NCBI GenBank assembly: GCA_021820665.1
Contig: JAKADK010000010.1
Location: 1 to 55,635, forward strand
DNA length: 55,635 bases
Reading direction: 5' to 3'
Source: Actinomycetes bacterium
GTDB taxonomy: Bacteria > Actinomycetota > Acidimicrobiia > Acidimicrobiales > RAAP-2
Part shown: piece after piece, positions 40,490 to 49,031 of the stretch
Numbering within the stretch: position 1 is the first letter of the stretch
Layout of the letters: each line of letters opens with the position of its first letter
Program-made: the position numbers and the translations under genes
Notes under the pieces: generated by a model
Seen by the model: the letters and a program-made list of their open reading frames with translations, nothing else
Databases searched by the model: none
What the model was told of the DNA's origin: nothing

Positions 40490-41326
40490 ATGCGGACCGC
40501 GGTGTGCGACCCCGCAGCCACCCGGCGGGCCGAACTCGCCGCCTTCCTCCGTGCCCGGCGCGCCGAGCTGCACCCCGAGGATCTCGGTCTCTATGCCATC
40601 GGCGGCCGGCGCAACACGCCTGGCCTTCGCCGTGAGGAGGTCGCCCAGCTCTCAGGCGTGAGCGTGACGTGGTACACGTGGCTCGAACAAGCCCGTCCCG
40701 TTGACCCGAGCCCCCAAGTCGTCGACGCTCTCGCCCGGGCGTTCCGCCTCGACGCCGAGTCCCACCGCCACCTCCGACGCCTCGCCGGGCTCGCCGTCCC
40801 CAAGCCCGACCAGATGCCCGACGACGTTGGACCCGAGCTCACCCGGCTGCTCGCCACCCTTGAGCCCGCACCCGCCTGCCTGCTCGGCCCGCGTTTCGAC
40901 TTCCTCGCCTGGAACGATCCCTTCGACCGGCTCTGGAAGCCGGGCTCGCTCCCCGACAGTCGACGGAACCTCATGTGGCTCTACTTCGCCAAAGGCACCA
41001 CCGCACGCCGAACCGTCGGCTGGCAAGAGCGCGGCCACCACCTCCTCGGCCAGTTCCGCGCCGCTGCCGCCGAGCACCCCGGCGATGCGCGCTTCGCAGA
41101 GCTGATTCAGGCTCTCCAGGAGGAGAGCGAGCGGTTCTGCGAGTGGTGGAGCCGCTACAACGTCGAGCAAGCCCTCACCGCAAAGATCACCGTCCGGCAC
41201 CCCGACGTCGGCACGGTCCACATCGACGTCGTAGAGCTGAAGATCGCTGCCCATCCTTCGCTCACGCTCGTCGTGCACGTTGCTGCTCGGCTGGCGGACC
41301 GCGACAAGCTCGCCGGACTCGTGTGA
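40490..41326 (+). CDS. XRE regulator with MmyB-type ligand domain
   Basis: A 278-residue regulator. An N-terminal HTH with the family signature GGRRNTPGLRREEVAQLSGVSVTWYTWLEQ is followed by a MmyB-type ligand-binding domain (LGPRFDFLAWNDPFDRLW; RNLMWLYFAKGT; FRAAAAEHPGDARFAELIQALQEESERFCEWWSRYNV; TVRHPDVGTVHIDVVELKI). Such proteins are actinobacterial repressors proposed to bind fatty-acid-like ligands. It is close to the frameshifted paralogue at 44837. Divergent from the Tad operon, which it might regulate (inference). Confidence 0.9.
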   Translation: MRTAVCDPAATRRAELAAFLRARRAELHPEDLGLYAIGGRRNTPGLRREEVAQLSGVSVTWYTWLEQARPVDPSPQVVDALARAFRLDAESHRHLRRLAGLAVPKPDQMPDDVGPELTRLLATLEPAPACLLGPRFDFLAWNDPFDRLWKPGSLPDSRRNLMWLYFAKGTTARRTVGWQERGHHLLGQFRAAAAEHPGDARFAELIQALQEESERFCEWWSRYNVEQALTAKITVRHPDVGTVHIDVVELKIAAHPSLTLVVHVAARLADRDKLAGLV

Positions 41327-41414
41327 TCCTGTCGCTCACAGTCCACCAGGTAAGAGCAGCCCATCCGCCAAGACCGGGCCGGAGAGGTCTGCCGATAGAT
41401 CCGAAAAGCTGTGA

Positions 41415-41773
41415 ACGAGCGGGCCGACCCTGCAGATTATCGACGTGCGGGAGATCGACGAGTGGCGGGCTGGTCGTATCGCAGGTGCCAGGCACGTGCC
41501 GACTGCGGACGTCGACGCGAGTCAGTCCGAGCTGGACCCGTCTCGGTCAATCGTCACGGCGTGCCGGACGGGGTAGCGCAGCGAGACGACAGCCGAGCTG
41601 CTCGCATGGCGCGGTTTCGATGCGGAGAACATGGACGGGGAGCAGAGGCGTGGCAACGGGACGGCTTGCCGATCTTGATCCCCGATGGGCGAACGGGCCC
41701 GGGAGGCGTGATCTCCTTTGTGGTCGATCCTCCGTCGTTGGCCACTTCTTGCCGGCCGCGCCTCGTCCAGTAG
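41415..41773 (+). pseudogene. rhodanese-domain protein, stop codon and frameshift
   Basis: The frame reads TLQIIDVREIDEWRAGRIAGARHVP, then SIVTACRTG, which includes the catalytic-loop Cys. An in-frame TAG at 41574-41576 follows, then RSETTAELLAWRGFDAENMDG. The expected continuation GGAEAWQRDGLPIL lies in the next frame, consistent with one lost G in a G-run near 41640. No start codon is present after the TGA at 41412. It is a decayed single-domain sulfurtransferase. The flank 41774-41949 shows nothing recognisable. Confidence 0.8.
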
Positions 41774-41949
41774 AACCCGTGAGCCCGGCGATCGCGCACG
41801 GGCTGGCGGTGACCAGCTCCGGGCCCAGCGGTCCGCGTCAAGCTCGGAGCGTCCAGCCCTTGGCCTTCCGGTCCCCGGTGGTGCCCACGACGACGCAGCA
41901 GTCAGCTGATCGTTGGCACCGAGGCCAGTCCTCGGTAGCCGGGAACGCC

Positions 41950-42213
41950 GTGGCGGCGAACCAGGAGCCTCTGGCCAGAGCAGTGAGCGGGCACTTCACC
42001 CCGGTCAAGGTGGACCTCAGACCGCCGCCGGCAGTACGCGCCAAGCGCGTCCTCAAATGGGCGCTCATCGTCCTTGGGGTGACCCTGTTCGGTTTCGGCT
42101 ACATCGGCGCGCTCAGCGGAGCCATGGCGCACATGCAGCTCCATCTCCCCGCCCAGCTCCTCGGGATCGTGCTCGTCGTTGTCGGCGTGGCGCTGCGCAC
42201 TCGACCTTCGTGA
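41950..42213 (+). CDS. small membrane protein of unknown function
   Basis: An 87-residue frame ending with two hydrophobic helices (KWALIVLGVTLFGFGYIGALSGAMA and LLGIVLVVVGVALRT) after a basic N-terminal part. The start is unclear (GTG 41950 or GTG 41983) and ribosome-binding sites are weak. It lies in a decayed neighbourhood, so it may itself be a remnant, but the helices look intact. Confidence 0.4.
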   Translation: MAANQEPLARAVSGHFTPVKVDLRPPPAVRAKRVLKWALIVLGVTLFGFGYIGALSGAMAHMQLHLPAQLLGIVLVVVGVALRTRPS

Positions 42214-42287
42214 CCGCCTGCGGCCACGCACCGCAGCCAAAGGCGTTCGGGACGCCCACGTCGACAGGCCCGAATCCGCTGTCGATG

Positions 42288-42314
42288 GGCGTCACGCCGC
42301 TGCGGCGTGACGCC
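42288..42314. repeat. 27-bp perfect palindrome
   Basis: GGCGTCACGCCGC and GCGGCGTGACGCC are perfect 13-bp inverted arms separated by one T. It lies 156 bp before the diiron protein start and after the small membrane protein. It could be a strong hairpin (terminator without a T-tract) or an operator. The rest of 42214-42469 holds a possible -10 TAACAT at 42435-42440 and the AGGAGG of the next gene. Confidence 0.85.
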
Positions 42315-42469
42315 AAGCGCGTTCGATCCCTTGAGCCCTGCGATGGCGGTGCCGGATCGGACAACGCGGCGAGACGGCGCTTGCCGCTCGACCCGACCGA
42401 CTGGAGCCCGTCGCCCTCGGCCCCTAATCCCGACTAACATGGTCAACAATTACGCTCAGGAGGTCGGCC

Positions 42470-43495
42470 ATGGCGACTGCGACGGACACCGAGGAGTACG
42501 GGCTGACGGTTGAGGTGCCCGACCGCCCGGGTGAGTTGCGCTTTGCCCAGGGGATGGGGAGCGTGCCCGAGCCGCCCGAGGTGGCCAACCCCCGCCACGG
42601 TCTCGCCCCCCGAGGCGCCCAAGCCGACCCCGCTTCGCCGGTCATCGACTTCGATTTCGCCCGGCGCGACGAGGTGTGGGCCGAGGGGCTGGCCCAGCTC
42701 TACGAGTCGGCCAACGCCCAGCAGTGGGACGCCACCACCGACATCGCCTGGGACCGGCTCGTGGATTTGCCCGACGCGGTGGAGTCGGCGGTGGCCCAGG
42801 TCATGACGTTCCTGGCCGAGAACGAGTTCGTGGCGCTGTACCTGCCAGCCAAGCTCCTGCCCCGAGTGCACCCGGAGTACACCGAGGTGGCCCTGGTGCT
42901 CGCCTCCCAGGTCAAGGACGAGGCCCGACACATCGAGGTGTTCACCAAGCGGGCACTTGCCGGCGGGAAGGGCCTGGGCAAGGTGGAGCCCGCCACCCAG
43001 TGGGCGCTGCGTTCGCTGCTGAGCCACGAGGACTTCACCGAGGTGTCGTTCCTACTGCACGTGGTGGGCGAGGGCACCTTCTTGGAACTGCTGCGCTTCT
43101 TGGAGATCCACGCTCCTGACGAGGTCACCCGCCAGATCATGCGCCGCACCCGCCGCGACGAGGCACGCCACGTCGGCTACGGCCTGGACCACGTCGGCTG
43201 GCGGCTGGCCCGCCAGCCCGAGCTCGCGACCGAGCTCCTGGCCGCGGCCGAGCGCCGGGCGGCGTTCGTGCGTGCCTCGGCCGGGGCCAGCGCGGCGGTG
43301 CAATCGGCGCTCGCGATCCTGGGCGGTGGCGGCACCCAGGACCGCCAGATCGAGTCGGGCGTGGAGGCCGTGAAGGACCTCTACCACCAGATGCACGACA
43401 AGCGCCTGATGCGCTTGCGCCGGGCCGGTTTCCCCGAGGAGGTCGCCCAGGAGATCTCCTCCCTGCACGGCGAGGCGGTCAAGACCTTCATGTGA
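42470..43495 (+). CDS. ferritin-like diiron protein (ribonucleotide reductase R2-like fold)
   Basis: A 341-residue helical protein with diiron-type ligand motifs: ENEFVALY (Glu near 117-119), KDEARHIEVF (Glu151, His154), EGTFLELL (Glu201) and RDEARHVGYGLDH (Glu231, His234). This two-times E-ExxH pattern is that of ferritin-like/R2-like oxidases. AGGAGG precedes the ATG. It is not a class Ia R2 by the visible motifs, and no R1 gene is adjacent. Context (an OsmC-like gene 65 bp downstream) suggests an oxidative-stress or oxygenase role; substrate unknown. Confidence 0.85.
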   Translation: MATATDTEEYGLTVEVPDRPGELRFAQGMGSVPEPPEVANPRHGLAPRGAQADPASPVIDFDFARRDEVWAEGLAQLYESANAQQWDATTDIAWDRLVDLPDAVESAVAQVMTFLAENEFVALYLPAKLLPRVHPEYTEVALVLASQVKDEARHIEVFTKRALAGGKGLGKVEPATQWALRSLLSHEDFTEVSFLLHVVGEGTFLELLRFLEIHAPDEVTRQIMRRTRRDEARHVGYGLDHVGWRLARQPELATELLAAAERRAAFVRASAGASAAVQSALAILGGGGTQDRQIESGVEAVKDLYHQMHDKRLMRLRRAGFPEEVAQEISSLHGEAVKTFM

Positions 43496-43560
43496 CGCGC
43501 CGCCCAGCGAAGCGAACCTAACCAATTGTCCAGGAACACCCGCGCGAGAGGATCCCAGCG

Positions 43561-44097
43561 ATGAACGAGACGACCACCAACTTGAACGACGTCGACATGG
43601 CCACCCTGCACCAGCTGGTCGAGAAGTACCAGGTCGACCCCGAGGCGGGCCATTCCACTTGGTCGGCGAGGGTGCAGTGGCTCGGAGGGTTCCGGGCCGA
43701 GGCCCAGGTCCGCGAGCTTCCCCCGGTGCGAGCAGACGAGCCGACCTGGCTGGCGGGTACCGACACGGGACCCAACGCCGTCGAGCACCTGCTCGGCGCC
43801 TTGGGCCAGTGCCTGGCCGTCGGCTATGCGGCCAACGCCGCGGTGCGCGGCATCCGCATCGACGCGCTCGAGATCACCTTACGGGGCGAGATCGACCTGC
43901 CGGTCTTCCTCGGGCTCGCCGGGGGCAACGCGGGCTACGACCGCATCAACGTAGAGGTCCACCTCGACGCCGACGCTCCGAGGGACCAGCTGGAGGAACT
44001 GCACCGCCATGTGCTCGCCACCTCCCCGGTCGGCAACACCCTGGCCAACCCGGTCCAGGTCGAGGCACGCCTCGCACCAGCCGCAAGTTCGGACTAG
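43561..44097 (+). CDS. OsmC-family protein lacking the second cysteine
   Basis: A 178-residue OsmC/Ohr-fold protein (GPNAVEHLLGALGQCLAVGYAANAAVRGIRIDALEITLRGEIDLPVFLG ... GYDRINVEVHLDAD ... SPVGNTLANPVQVEARL). Family peroxidases use two cysteines. Here Cys84 (GQCLAVGY) is present, but the second position reads SPVGNTL, with Ser in place of Cys. A classical thiol-peroxidase cycle therefore looks unlikely without a partner. It may be cotranscribed with the diiron protein gene. Confidence 0.88.
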   Translation: MNETTTNLNDVDMATLHQLVEKYQVDPEAGHSTWSARVQWLGGFRAEAQVRELPPVRADEPTWLAGTDTGPNAVEHLLGALGQCLAVGYAANAAVRGIRIDALEITLRGEIDLPVFLGLAGGNAGYDRINVEVHLDADAPRDQLEELHRHVLATSPVGNTLANPVQVEARLAPAASSD

Positions 44098-44112
44098 AGA
44101 ACGAGTACGGCC

Positions 44113-44530
44113 ATGCACGTGGCGACTACACGTCGTCAGCACAACGGGGTTGTCTACGAGACCCACCCTCTGCGGCGCTCTTTCCGCGAGGGTGGCAAGG
44201 TGAAGAACGTCACGCTCGCGCCAACCTCTCGCACCTGCCGGCCGAGACGATCGAGCTCGTCCGTCAGTCGCTCAGGGACGAGACCCATGTGCTGGCCGGC
44301 GAGGGCTTCGACATCGAGCGCAGCCTCCCGCACGGCCACGTCGCCACCTCTACGCGTTGGCGGACAAGCTCGACATGGCAAAGCTGCTCGGACCTGCATG
44401 CGCCGAGCGGGACCTGGGCCTCTGCCTCGTCATCGTCCGGACCGCTCGCTCGGGGCAGGCTCGCCGGGGAATATGGTGGAAGCCATCGCGGGTGAGGATG
44501 TCGGCGTTCCGACCGAGCGCAAGCCGTCAC
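44113..44530 (+). pseudogene. IS1634-family transposase remnant
   Basis: Frame 1 gives MHVATTRRQHNGVVYETHPLRRSFREGGKVKN. A second frame continues NLSHLPAETIELVRQSLRDETHVLAGEGFDIERSLPHGHV, and a third ADKLDMAKLLGPACAERDLGLCLVIVRTA. Together they form the N-terminus of IS1634-type DDE transposases, broken by at least two frameshifts and missing the catalytic core. No terminal inverted repeats were recognised. It marks a past insertion next to the OsmC gene. Confidence 0.8.
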
Positions 44531-44836
44531 CAGCCAAATCCTGCCGGGCGAAGGCGGCGCCGTCGCACGTCGCTTTCGCTCACCGCTCTGCAAACAGCTT
44601 CATCCATCGCCACACCACCAGACGCGGAACGCCTCCGGTGTCACCTCCTCCCTCGGCTCGCCGACTTTGGAAACTGACGACGGCGACCAAGGCGTCTCGG
44701 GCGGGTCGGCGAGCCTCACCGGAGCGAGATGCCTGCAGGGTCGATGGTAGGGAATGCGGCGGAAGTACCGCCATGCCTCGCCCGGGTACTGTTACTCCTA
44801 GTAGTAGACGAACCACCCATTGGGTATGTCGACGTC
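44531..44836. other. spacer without a recognisable gene
   Basis: About 300 bp between the transposase remnant and the second MmyB-type regulator. Short open frames occur in several registers, but none resembles a known protein or has a good ribosome-binding site. ACTCCTAGTAGTAGACG (44792-44808) resembles the TAGTAG-containing region before the paralogous regulator at 40490. Confidence 0.5.
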
Positions 44837-45716
44837 ATGGGGACCCCTGCCAATCTCAGTGCGGCTCGGCGTCTTGAGCTGGCCTCGTACCTAAAGGCCC
44901 GTCGGGCCAGCCTGCAGCCACACGACGTCGGCCTGGATCCGCCACCGCGACGACGCAACACGCCTGGGTTGCGCCGGGAGGAGATTGCCCTGCTCTCGGG
45001 CGTGGGTGTCACGTGGTACACGTGGCTGGAGCAAGGCCGCCCCATCGCCACGAGCGAGCCAGTCATCGACGCGCTGGCCCGGACGTTACGCCTCGACCGC
45101 GAGGCGCACAGGCACCTGCGACGCCTCGCCGGTCTGCCCCTGCCCGACCTCGACCAGATCCCGGAAGGGGCAAGCCCCGATGTCACCCGCGTGCTCGACA
45201 CCGTGCTCCCGGCGCCCGCCTGCCTACTCGGACCGAGATTCGACTTCGTCGCGTGGAACGAGACCTTCTCTCACATCTGGCAGCCCGAGACGCTGCCCGA
45301 GGGCCGGTGCAACGTCATGTGGCTGGCCTTCGCCGAGCCCGGGCGGCGGCGGACGTGGGTCAACTGGGAGCGGCGCAGCCGCGTCCTCCTCGCCGCGTTC
45401 CGAGCCGCCGCAGGAGAGCACGCCGGAGACTCCCGCTTCGCCGAGCTAGTCAGCGCGCTCAGTGACGCCAGTGACGAGTTCCGATCATGGTGGTCGACCT
45501 ACAGAGGTACGCGAGTCCTTCGCCGGACCCCTCAAGGTCCGGGTGCCTGGCACAGGCACTATTGCCCTCGACGTGATCGAATTGGGGGTCAGGACCGATT
45601 CGACCCTCACTCTATCGGTGCACGCGCCCGCCTGTGGGGGCGACGGCAGGAAGCTCACGACGATGGCACGCGTCGCTCGGGGAAGTGCACGACGTTCGTA
45701 CTCGGGACCGACCTGA
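44837..45716 (+). pseudogene. second MmyB-type XRE regulator, frameshifted
   Basis: A paralogue of the regulator at 40490 with the same signature (RRNTPGLRREEIALLSGVGVTWYTWLEQGRP) and ligand domain (LGPRFDFVAWNETFSHIWQPE; FRAAAGEHAGDSRFAELVSALSDASDEFRSWWSTY). Near 45503 the frame changes: the continuation EVRESFAGPLKVRVPGTGTIALDVIELGVRTDSTLTLSVH lies in the next frame and stops at 45716. The shift is a single base near TACAGAGG. It removes the last 60-70 residues from the original frame, so it is probably a pseudogene unless the base is a sequencing error. Confidence 0.8.
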
Positions 45717-45781
45717 TGTGGATCAGCCGTTTGCGGTGCTCCCGGCGACGGAGGAGCGCTGCGGATCTGCCCTCTAGCCGT

Positions 45782-46453
45782 TCACCTGCTGCCCGCGGTG
45801 GTTGCGTGGATGCTGAAGGTCTGCTGGATCAGCTGGTCGAGACGCTGGGCGGTCATCCCGCCAACCTGGCGGCCGAGCAGCTTGCCTTGGGCGGAAATGA
45901 AGAAGGTGGTGGGCAAGCCGTACACGCCGTAGTCGTTGGCCGCGCTCGCGTGCGGGTCGAAGCCGAGCGGGTACTTGACTCCGGTCTGGGAGGCGAAGCT
46001 GAGGGCGGCGCCACGTTGGTCGTTGGTGTCGATCCCGACGAAGGCGACACTTCCTTGGAGCCGTCGGGCGGTGGCGGCGAGGGCGGGCATCTCCTTTCGG
46101 CAAGGCGGGCACCACGATGCCCAGAAGTTGAGCACCACCGGCTTGCCGGCGAACTGGCTGAGGCTCACCGTTGCGGCCGGGTCCCGGAGGCTCGGGAGGG
46201 ACCACGACGGTGCGGGCTGACCGTTCCCCTTGTCGAAGACGCCTCCGGTCGACGTGAAGATCTGGTTGGAGGTGGCGTGCAGCGTGTTGCTGGCCTTGAC
46301 GATCTGGCTGATGCCGATCCCGCCAAGTGCGCCGGCCAGCGTGGCTGCTGCGGCGACGATCCACCACCGTCTCGGCGCCCGCTTTCGCCGCGGCGGGGCA
46401 GGGCTGGTGTCGGGGGGTGCGGCGGCCGCGCTCGTGCTCACAGCGGTGGCCAT
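45782..46453 (-). CDS. TlpA/ResA-like thioredoxin
   Basis: A 223-residue membrane-anchored thioredoxin. An N-terminal helix (RWWIVAAAATLAGALGGIGISQIV) is followed by an extracytoplasmic TlpA domain with the redox motif WCPPC in FWASWCPPCRKEMPALAATA, the VAFVGIDTNDQRGAALSF insertion and cis-Pro GLPTTFFI. It receives electrons from CcdA, encoded directly upstream with a 16-bp overlap, and reduces apocytochrome c or copper-protein thiols outside the membrane. Confidence 0.93.
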   Translation of the reverse strand: MATAVSTSAAAAPPDTSPAPPRRKRAPRRWWIVAAAATLAGALGGIGISQIVKASNTLHATSNQIFTSTGGVFDKGNGQPAPSWSLPSLRDPAATVSLSQFAGKPVVLNFWASWCPPCRKEMPALAATARRLQGSVAFVGIDTNDQRGAALSFASQTGVKYPLGFDPHASAANDYGVYGLPTTFFISAQGKLLGRQVGGMTAQRLDQLIQQTFSIHATTAGSR

Positions 46454-47163
46454 CCCAGCCGGGCGAACTGGCTCTGCAAGGGGATGAAGAGGCTCTTCCA
46501 CTCGCCGGTCACGAAGAGGATCCCGACGCCGACGAGAAGGATGCCACCAGCGATCTCGATCACCCGTCCGCGGCGCCGGAGCCACGCGAGCGAGGTGCGC
46601 GCCCGTGAGTACCCGAGGGCGAGGGCGACGAAGGGGATGCCGAGCCCGAGGGAGTAGAGCGCGAGCAGGACCCCGCCGGCAACGACCGTGCGGCCGGCGC
46701 TCGCCACCGCCAGGACCGTGGCGAGGACGGGGCCGAGGCACGGCGTCCAGCCGAAGGCGAAGGCCATGCCGAGCGGGAAGGCACCCTTTGGACCCTGGGG
46801 CACCTTGGAGAGGTCGAAGCGGCGTTCGCGGGCGAGGAACGGCACTCGCAGCAGCCCGAGCATGGCGAGGCCGAGCACGATGATGAATGCTCCGGCAACG
46901 TCCAAGATCACCCCGAGGTGACGCAACAGGAGCGAGCCGACGAGGGTGGACGACACGCCGAGGGCGGTGAAGACGACGGTGAAGCCGCCCACGAAGGCGA
47001 GCGACGAGCGAAGCACGAGCGGGGTGGCCTGTCGCCGGCCGAGGTCGGAGATGGGCAGGCCTGACACGTAGGAGAGGTAGCTCGGGATGAGCGGCAGGGC
47101 GCAGGGCGAGGTGAACGAGATGATCCCGGCGACCACGGCGAACAGCGGCAGGAGCGGCGACAT
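46438..47163 (-). CDS. ccdA: CcdA-like thiol-electron transporter
   Basis: A 241-residue membrane protein of the CcdA/DsbD-beta family. It has SFTSPCALPLIPSYLSYVSG near the N-terminus and AFGWTPCLGPVLATVL in the middle, the two conserved Cys regions that carry electrons across the membrane. Six helices are visible. It is coupled to the TlpA gene and follows the Sco1-like gene by 44 bp, so the three form an assembly module for cytochrome c or copper proteins. Confidence 0.94.
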   Translation of the reverse strand: MSPLLPLFAVVAGIISFTSPCALPLIPSYLSYVSGLPISDLGRRQATPLVLRSSLAFVGGFTVVFTALGVSSTLVGSLLLRHLGVILDVAGAFIIVLGLAMLGLLRVPFLARERRFDLSKVPQGPKGAFPLGMAFAFGWTPCLGPVLATVLAVASAGRTVVAGGVLLALYSLGLGIPFVALALGYSRARTSLAWLRRRGRVIEIAGGILLVGVGILFVTGEWKSLFIPLQSQFARLGWPPL

Positions 47164-47207
47164 CGGTTCTTGTCAGGGGTGCCGGGTGGATGGGGCAGAA
47201 CGGGTCG

Positions 47208-47954
47208 TCATCGGGTCAGAGTCTTCTCCAAGTAGGTGGCGATGCCCTGGCCCCACTGGGTGAGCTGGCCCTGGGGCAGGTAGCCGGTGCCGTTCTTGCG
47301 CTGGTCGACTTGGGGGCTGGCGAGGTAGCGCTCTCGCCCGCGTGGGTCGATGAAGTAGAGGTAGTCGGCGTGGACGGTCTGGGTGGCGTTCTTCGGGACG
47401 ATGACCTCGATGCCGTAGGTCTTCCATACTGCCTTGAGCGCGCTGGTCGGCCCGGTGAGGAAGTACCAGTTCTTCATCCCCGCCAGGCCGTGGATGCGGG
47501 TGAAGTGCTCGACGTCTGCCACCGATTCGGCCATCGGGTCGACGTTGACCCCGACGAAGGCGACCTTCGAGGCCTGCGAGCCGAGGTCGCGCTCGGCCAG
47601 GCGGAACTCCTGGGCGAGCACCGGGCAGACCTCGGTGCAGCGCGAGTCCATGAAGGCGAGGAGGACCGCCTTTCCTCTGAACGCGGAGAGGGCGACGGGG
47701 CGCCCGTGTTGGTCGGTCAAGGTGAACCTTGGTGCCTGGGCGCCCGGCATGTCGCTCAGGCCCATCAGCTGGACGAGGGGGTTCGGGGTGGATGCAGCGT
47801 TCTGGGCGCGCTGGTACAGGTACGCGCTGACGGCCATGGCCACCACCAGTGCCATGGTGAACGGCAGCACGGCGAAGGTGAGCCAGCGCGGGAACATCGG
47901 CTTCGTCCCAGGGGTGGCCGGCTCCGGCGAAGCGGCCACTTCCTCGGTGCTCAT
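47208..47954 (-). CDS. Sco1/SenC-like copper protein
   Basis: A 248-residue membrane-anchored thioredoxin-fold protein. The helix WLTFAVLPFTMALVVAMAVSAYLY is followed by a Sco domain with the copper motif CTEVCPV and the distal His in VHADYLYFIDPRG, all three ligands being present. The family delivers copper to cytochrome c oxidase or reduces its cysteines. ATG 47954 is used; GTG 47963 is three codons upstream. The copper context (csoR-copA-copZ divergently nearby) supports the assignment. Confidence 0.93.
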   Translation of the reverse strand: MSTEEVAASPEPATPGTKPMFPRWLTFAVLPFTMALVVAMAVSAYLYQRAQNAASTPNPLVQLMGLSDMPGAQAPRFTLTDQHGRPVALSAFRGKAVLLAFMDSRCTEVCPVLAQEFRLAERDLGSQASKVAFVGVNVDPMAESVADVEHFTRIHGLAGMKNWYFLTGPTSALKAVWKTYGIEVIVPKNATQTVHADYLYFIDPRGRERYLASPQVDQRKNGTGYLPQGQLTQWGQGIATYLEKTLTR

Positions 47955-48113
47955 CCTCGCCACGACGGGCGCCTGCCAGGGTTGGCGTGAGAGCCGCCGA
48001 CCGTCCTCGGATCTGCCCGGTCGTCGTCGGCGGCTCTGCTCACGGCGCTCAGACTAGTACTGGCTGTCGTAGCCCGTCACCAGGCTTCGTCCGGTAGGGC
48101 GCTGGTGCAGCGT

Positions 48114-49031
48114 TTACAGGGGGCAGAGGTGGGAGAACAGTGCGGCCAGCTGTGGGCCTGCAGTGACCGCACCAGCGGTAGCAACGACGGCGGTGAAGGC
48201 GAGCGCGCTCAGAGTCAGCGCCGGCAGGTCGCGGCGGCCGCGGTCGCCGTCGAGCATGGCGATGCGCTGGGCCAGGGCGTCGGCACCGTTGAGCGAGGCG
48301 ACGGCGTGGCTCGCCGGGGCGGCGTCGGCGGCGACGAGGAGGGCGCCGCGCAGCGAACAGGGGCCGGCGACGTCGGCGGCGTCGCGGTCGGCCCAGCATT
48401 CGAGTGCTACTCGTGCCGCCCGGGCGCTACGCCGAGCCCACGGCACGAACCACAACAGCCCGGCACTGGCGTCGATCGCGTCGAGCCAGCGCTGGTGGTG
48501 CCAACGGAGGTGGGCGTGCTCGTGCGCGACCACGGCGGCGAGCTGGCCTTCGTCGAGCCGTGCGCGCAGGCCTCGGCCGATCACCACTTGGGGTTCTCGG
48601 CCGGCCACGCTGTAGGCGAGAGTGGTCTCGGTCGGCAGGGTGACAAGCTCGAAGCCGTCGTGGGGCTCGTGGACACCGACGTAGGACGGCACGCGCAGGG
48701 TCATCCGATGGCGCCGGGACCGAGTCAGCCGCCACGCCGTGGCCGCGACCCCAGAGGCGAGCAGCGCCGTTGCCAGCCAGGCGGTGAGGAGACCCCCGGG
48801 TTCGAAGTGCTGCATGAGCACCTCGCAGACCTGCGCCAGCGATGTCCCCCCGGCGGCAAGAAGGAGGACCGGTGCGGCCAGCAGCGCGAGGCCGACCAGG
48901 ACGTAAAACCCGGCCACGAGCAGGCTAATCGAGGTGATGAGCGCCCAGGTCCGAGGATGACCACCACCCGTCCGCCAACTGATCCCAGGGAGGGCGGCGA
49001 GCAGTCCCGCTGCGAGCACGAGGACGGTCAT
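48114..49031 (-). CDS. M56-family (BlaR1-like) membrane metallopeptidase
   Basis: A 305-residue membrane protein with four hydrophobic helices and the zinc motif VVAHEHAHLRWHHQRW (HExxH), with a possible third ligand in VALECWADRDAADVAG. It is the peptidase partner of the BlaI-type repressor encoded just before it (ATGA overlap). In such pairs the peptidase relays an outside signal and causes repressor inactivation. There is no penicillin-binding sensor domain, so the signal is not beta-lactam; copper or envelope stress is suggested by context. Confidence 0.9.
   Translation of the reverse strand: MTVLVLAAGLLAALPGISWRTGGGHPRTWALITSISLLVAGFYVLVGLALLAAPVLLLAAGGTSLAQVCEVLMQHFEPGGLLTAWLATALLASGVAATAWRLTRSRRHRMTLRVPSYVGVHEPHDGFELVTLPTETTLAYSVAGREPQVVIGRGLRARLDEGQLAAVVAHEHAHLRWHHQRWLDAIDASAGLLWFVPWARRSARAARVALECWADRDAADVAGPCSLRGALLVAADAAPASHAVASLNGADALAQRIAMLDGDRGRRDLPALTLSALAFTAVVATAGAVTAGPQLAALFSHLCPL

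Noticed and set aside
45462-45716. Separate small gene starting at ATG 45462
   Set aside because: Its product is the C-terminal continuation of the MmyB-type regulator, so a frameshift explains it better than an independent gene.
47964-48113. Spacer between the Sco1-like and M56 genes checked for a terminator or promoter
   Set aside because: No convincing hairpin with T-tract and no clear -10/-35 pair could be seen.
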